This document shows positions 13,786 through 15,644 of a DNA stretch of 15,644 bases, piece by piece. The translations under genes were made by a program, and so were the position numbers. Position 1 is the stretch's first letter, and each line of letters starts with the position of its first letter. The stretch comes from an uncultured Lachnospiraceae bacterium (GTDB lineage Bacteria > Bacillota > Clostridia > Lachnospirales > Lachnospiraceae). The notes under the pieces were generated by a model, which worked only from the letters and a program-made list of their open reading frames with translations, searched no databases and was not told the origin of the DNA. Location of the stretch: contig USKC01000032.1 in the NCBI GenBank assembly GCA_900555195.1, positions 1 through 15,644 of the forward strand. Reading direction: 5' to 3'.

Positions 13786-14514
13786 ATGGCGAACGACGTA
13801 ATAGTTAAGAGCAACAGATACGGCATTCATCTGATTCTGAATGATCAGCTGCCGTTTCCGGAACTGCTTAAGAGCATAGGAGAGAAATTCAAAGGCACAG
13901 AGAAGTTCTTCAGCAAAGCGCGGATGGCGATTTCCTTTGAGGGAAGAGCACTTTCCGAGAAAGAAGAACAGGAAATTGTTGATACGATTATGGCCAACTC
14001 CACCCTTGAGATTGTCTGCATCATGGACAGGGATGAGCAGAGAGAAGAGCGGATGAGAAGGCGAGTGGAGCAGGCGTCTGCGGAAATGGGCGCCCGTGCT
14101 GCTTCCATGCAGCCGGAAGGGGAGACTTCCGGCTTGGAATCGGATTTTTATAAAGGAAATTTGCGTTCGGGGCAGATTCTGGAAAGCGCATCCAACGTGA
14201 CGCTGATCGGGGATGTAAATCCGGGCGCACGGATCATTTCTCAGGGAAATATTGTAATCTTAGGTTCCTTGCGCGGCAATGCATTTGCGGGCGCAGGAGG
14301 GGACAGCGGCTGTTTTATTTTTGCTCTGGACATGAAGCCGATCCAGCTGCAGATCGGCGACTTTATCGCCAAGAGCCCGGATAAGGAGAAAGAAAAGAAG
14401 CGCTTTCTGAAAAGGGAGAGGACTGACGGAAGCGGTGCCCCGCAGGTGGCACTGGTCAGGGACGGAAATATCTGCATAGAGCCCATGACGAAAGGATTTC
14501 TGGATACGCTGTAA
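13786..14514 (+). CDS. minC: Septum site-determining protein MinC
   Basis: MinC blocks FtsZ polymerisation away from mid-cell, held at the membrane by MinD. This 242-residue protein has the N-terminal FtsZ-inhibiting domain (about 1-100: VIVKSNRYGIHLILND, FPELLKSIGEKF), a charged linker, and the C-terminal beta-helix that binds MinD. That helix holds the RSGQ signature at residues 127-130, then SNVTLIGDVNPGARIISQGNIVILGSLRG, AFAGAGGD and LQIGDFIA. The start at 13786 has GGAGGAGG directly upstream. A GTG at 13774 in the same frame would add four residues and place that site inside the gene, so it is less likely. It has its own promoter at 13702-13730 and is the first gene of the operon; minD follows after 26 bases. 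The tail beyond residue 205 is highly charged (KEKEKKRFLKRE). Confidence 0.93.
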   Translation: MANDVIVKSNRYGIHLILNDQLPFPELLKSIGEKFKGTEKFFSKARMAISFEGRALSEKEEQEIVDTIMANSTLEIVCIMDRDEQREERMRRRVEQASAEMGARAASMQPEGETSGLESDFYKGNLRSGQILESASNVTLIGDVNPGARIISQGNIVILGSLRGNAFAGAGGDSGCFIFALDMKPIQLQIGDFIAKSPDKEKEKKRFLKRERTDGSGAPQVALVRDGNICIEPMTKGFLDTL

Positions 14515-14540
14515 AAATAACATCAGGAGGAAGATAAAAG

Positions 14541-15332
14541 ATGAGTGAAGTGATCGTAATTACATCGGGAAAGGGCGGCGTCGGCAAGACCACGACGACT
14601 GCGAATGTGGGCACAGGCCTGGCGATGCTGAATAAGAAGGTTGTGATGATCGATACGGATATCGGCCTGAGAAATCTGGACGTGGTGCTGGGGCTGGAGA
14701 ATCGTATCGTCTATAACCTGGTGGATGTGGTCGAGGGGAAGTGCCGCCTGAAACAGGCGATGATTAAACATAAAAAGTATCCGGAACTGTGCCTCATTCC
14801 TTCTGCACAGACCAGAGAAAAGGATGCGGTGACGCCTGAACAGATGAAAGAACTGATCGCAGAGCTTCGCCAGGAGTTCGATTATGTGCTTCTGGACTGC
14901 CCGGCAGGAATCGAGCAGGGATTTAAAAACGCGATCGCAGGAGCGGACAGGGCGCTCGTGGTTACCACCCCGGAGGTATCCGCCATCCGCGACGCGGATC
15001 GAATTGTGGGACTTCTGGAAGCGAACGAGATGGGGCGCATTGATCTCATCATCAACAGGATCCGCATGGATATGGTAAAGCGCGGAGACATGCTGAAGGT
15101 GGAGGATGTCTGTGATATCCTTTCCATTCCGCTGATCGGCGTGATCCCGGATGACGAGCAGATCGTTGTATCCACAAACCAGGGTGAGCCTTTGGTGGGG
15201 GGCAATTCTCCTGCGGGCCATGCCTATGCGAATATTTGCAAGAGAATCACCGGGGAAGAGGTTCCTTTTATGGATCTGGACACTTCCAAGGGGGTGCTTG
15301 GAAAACTCAAGGGACTTTTCAGGATGAACTAG
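14541..15332 (+). CDS. minD: Septum site-determining ATPase MinD
   Basis: MinD is the membrane-cycling ATPase that recruits MinC and is released by MinE. The 263-residue protein has the deviant Walker A KGGVGKTT (Lys11 and Lys16), IDTDIGLRNLDVVLGLENR, the DCPAGIEQGF switch region and NRIRMDMV. The last dozen residues, GVLGKLKGLFRMN, form the amphipathic membrane-targeting helix. Length and all blocks are standard for MinD, so no loss of function is suggested. AGGAGG lies 9-10 bases before the start. It sits between minC and minE with short gaps and no terminator, so the three are co-transcribed. Confidence 0.96.
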   Translation: MSEVIVITSGKGGVGKTTTTANVGTGLAMLNKKVVMIDTDIGLRNLDVVLGLENRIVYNLVDVVEGKCRLKQAMIKHKKYPELCLIPSAQTREKDAVTPEQMKELIAELRQEFDYVLLDCPAGIEQGFKNAIAGADRALVVTTPEVSAIRDADRIVGLLEANEMGRIDLIINRIRMDMVKRGDMLKVEDVCDILSIPLIGVIPDDEQIVVSTNQGEPLVGGNSPAGHAYANICKRITGEEVPFMDLDTSKGVLGKLKGLFRMN

Positions 15333-15345
15333 GGGGAGGATGATC

Positions 15346-15644
15346 ATGGGACTGTTTGATTTTTTTAACAGAAAAAGTTCCAGCGAAGTGGCGAAAGACC
15401 GGCTGAAATTGCTGTTGGTATCGGATCGGGTGAACTGTTCCCCGGAAGTGATGGAGATGATCAAAAACGATATCATTGAAGTGATTTCCAAATATATGGA
15501 TATTGACGCGCAGGGGCTTGACATTCAGATTTCTGAGACCAACGCGGACGCGGATGCCGGAGCTGCTGGGCCGGTGTTGTTTGCGAATATTCCAATCAAA
15601 GAAGTGAAACATAACCCTTCGTCTAAGGGAAACAGAAAGAAATA
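15346..15644 (+). CDS. minE: Cell division topological specificity factor MinE (3' end at window edge)
   Basis: MinE stimulates MinD ATPase activity and keeps the Min inhibitor away from mid-cell. The 99 visible residues begin MGLFDFFNRKSSS, the membrane-binding N-terminus. AKDRLKLLLVSDR is the MinD-contact helix, and the dimerisation domain with DIIEVISKYMDID and ANIPIKEVK follows. The window ends after TA, the first two bases of the next codon. Since MinE proteins are usually about 90 residues, that codon is probably a TAA or TAG stop and the gene is nearly complete. GGGGGAGGA lies just upstream and minD ends 13 bases before. Confidence 0.92.
   Translation, partial: MGLFDFFNRKSSSEVAKDRLKLLLVSDRVNCSPEVMEMIKNDIIEVISKYMDIDAQGLDIQISETNADADAGAAGPVLFANIPIKEVKHNPSSKGNRKK

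Noticed and set aside
14523..15524. A 333-codon minus-strand frame opposite minD and minE
   Set aside because: The plus strand encodes textbook MinD and MinE; the minus frame has no recognisable features.

Overview
The window looks like chromosomal DNA of a gut-type Clostridia bacterium, most likely Lachnospiraceae. The basis is AGGAGG-type ribosome binding sites, sigma-A-like promoters, moderate GC, an LplA/LplB/YtcP-type sugar ABC importer with no ATPase gene of its own, and a Firmicutes-style minC-minD-minE operon. No mobile-element gene, rRNA, tRNA or CRISPR array was seen.

Region 1 (1-6843, + strand) is a glycan-use locus. It starts with the 3' end of a type-B carboxylesterase, followed by an intracellular clan GH-A (GH5-like) glycoside hydrolase. 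After a promoter with a 12-bp palindromic operator come a large solute-binding lipoprotein and two permeases. A second GH-A hydrolase, paralogous to the first, closes the locus behind its own strong promoter. The importer would bring in an oligosaccharide or glycoside, and the esterase and the two hydrolases, none with a visible signal peptide, would process it inside the cell. Strong hairpins punctuate the importer: one between the lipoprotein and permease 1, and three between the two permeases.

Region 2 (6844-10102) holds a non-coding stretch of about 250 bases, a minus-strand UvrA2-type protein that lacks the UvrB-binding domain, and a 287-bp fold-back repeat with 54-bp perfect inverted arms lying between divergent promoters.

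Region 3 (10103-12129, + strand) is a three-gene cluster: an unrecognised 86-residue protein, translationally coupled to a tRNA-dihydrouridine synthase, then a membrane-anchored NERD-like protein whose nuclease residues look degenerate.

Region 4 (12131-13522, - strand) is a rubredoxin fused to the FMN/3Fe-4S domain of glutamate synthase. It ends 1 bp from the NERD gene and is divergent from the min operon.

Region 5 (13786-end, + strand) is minC-minD-minE; the window ends two bases into what is probably the minE stop codon.

The most unexpected signal is a 33-nt leader cassette, made of a GC-only palindrome plus the ribosome binding site, that is shared at identical spacing by two unrelated genes: permease 2 and the rubredoxin/glutamate-synthase fusion.
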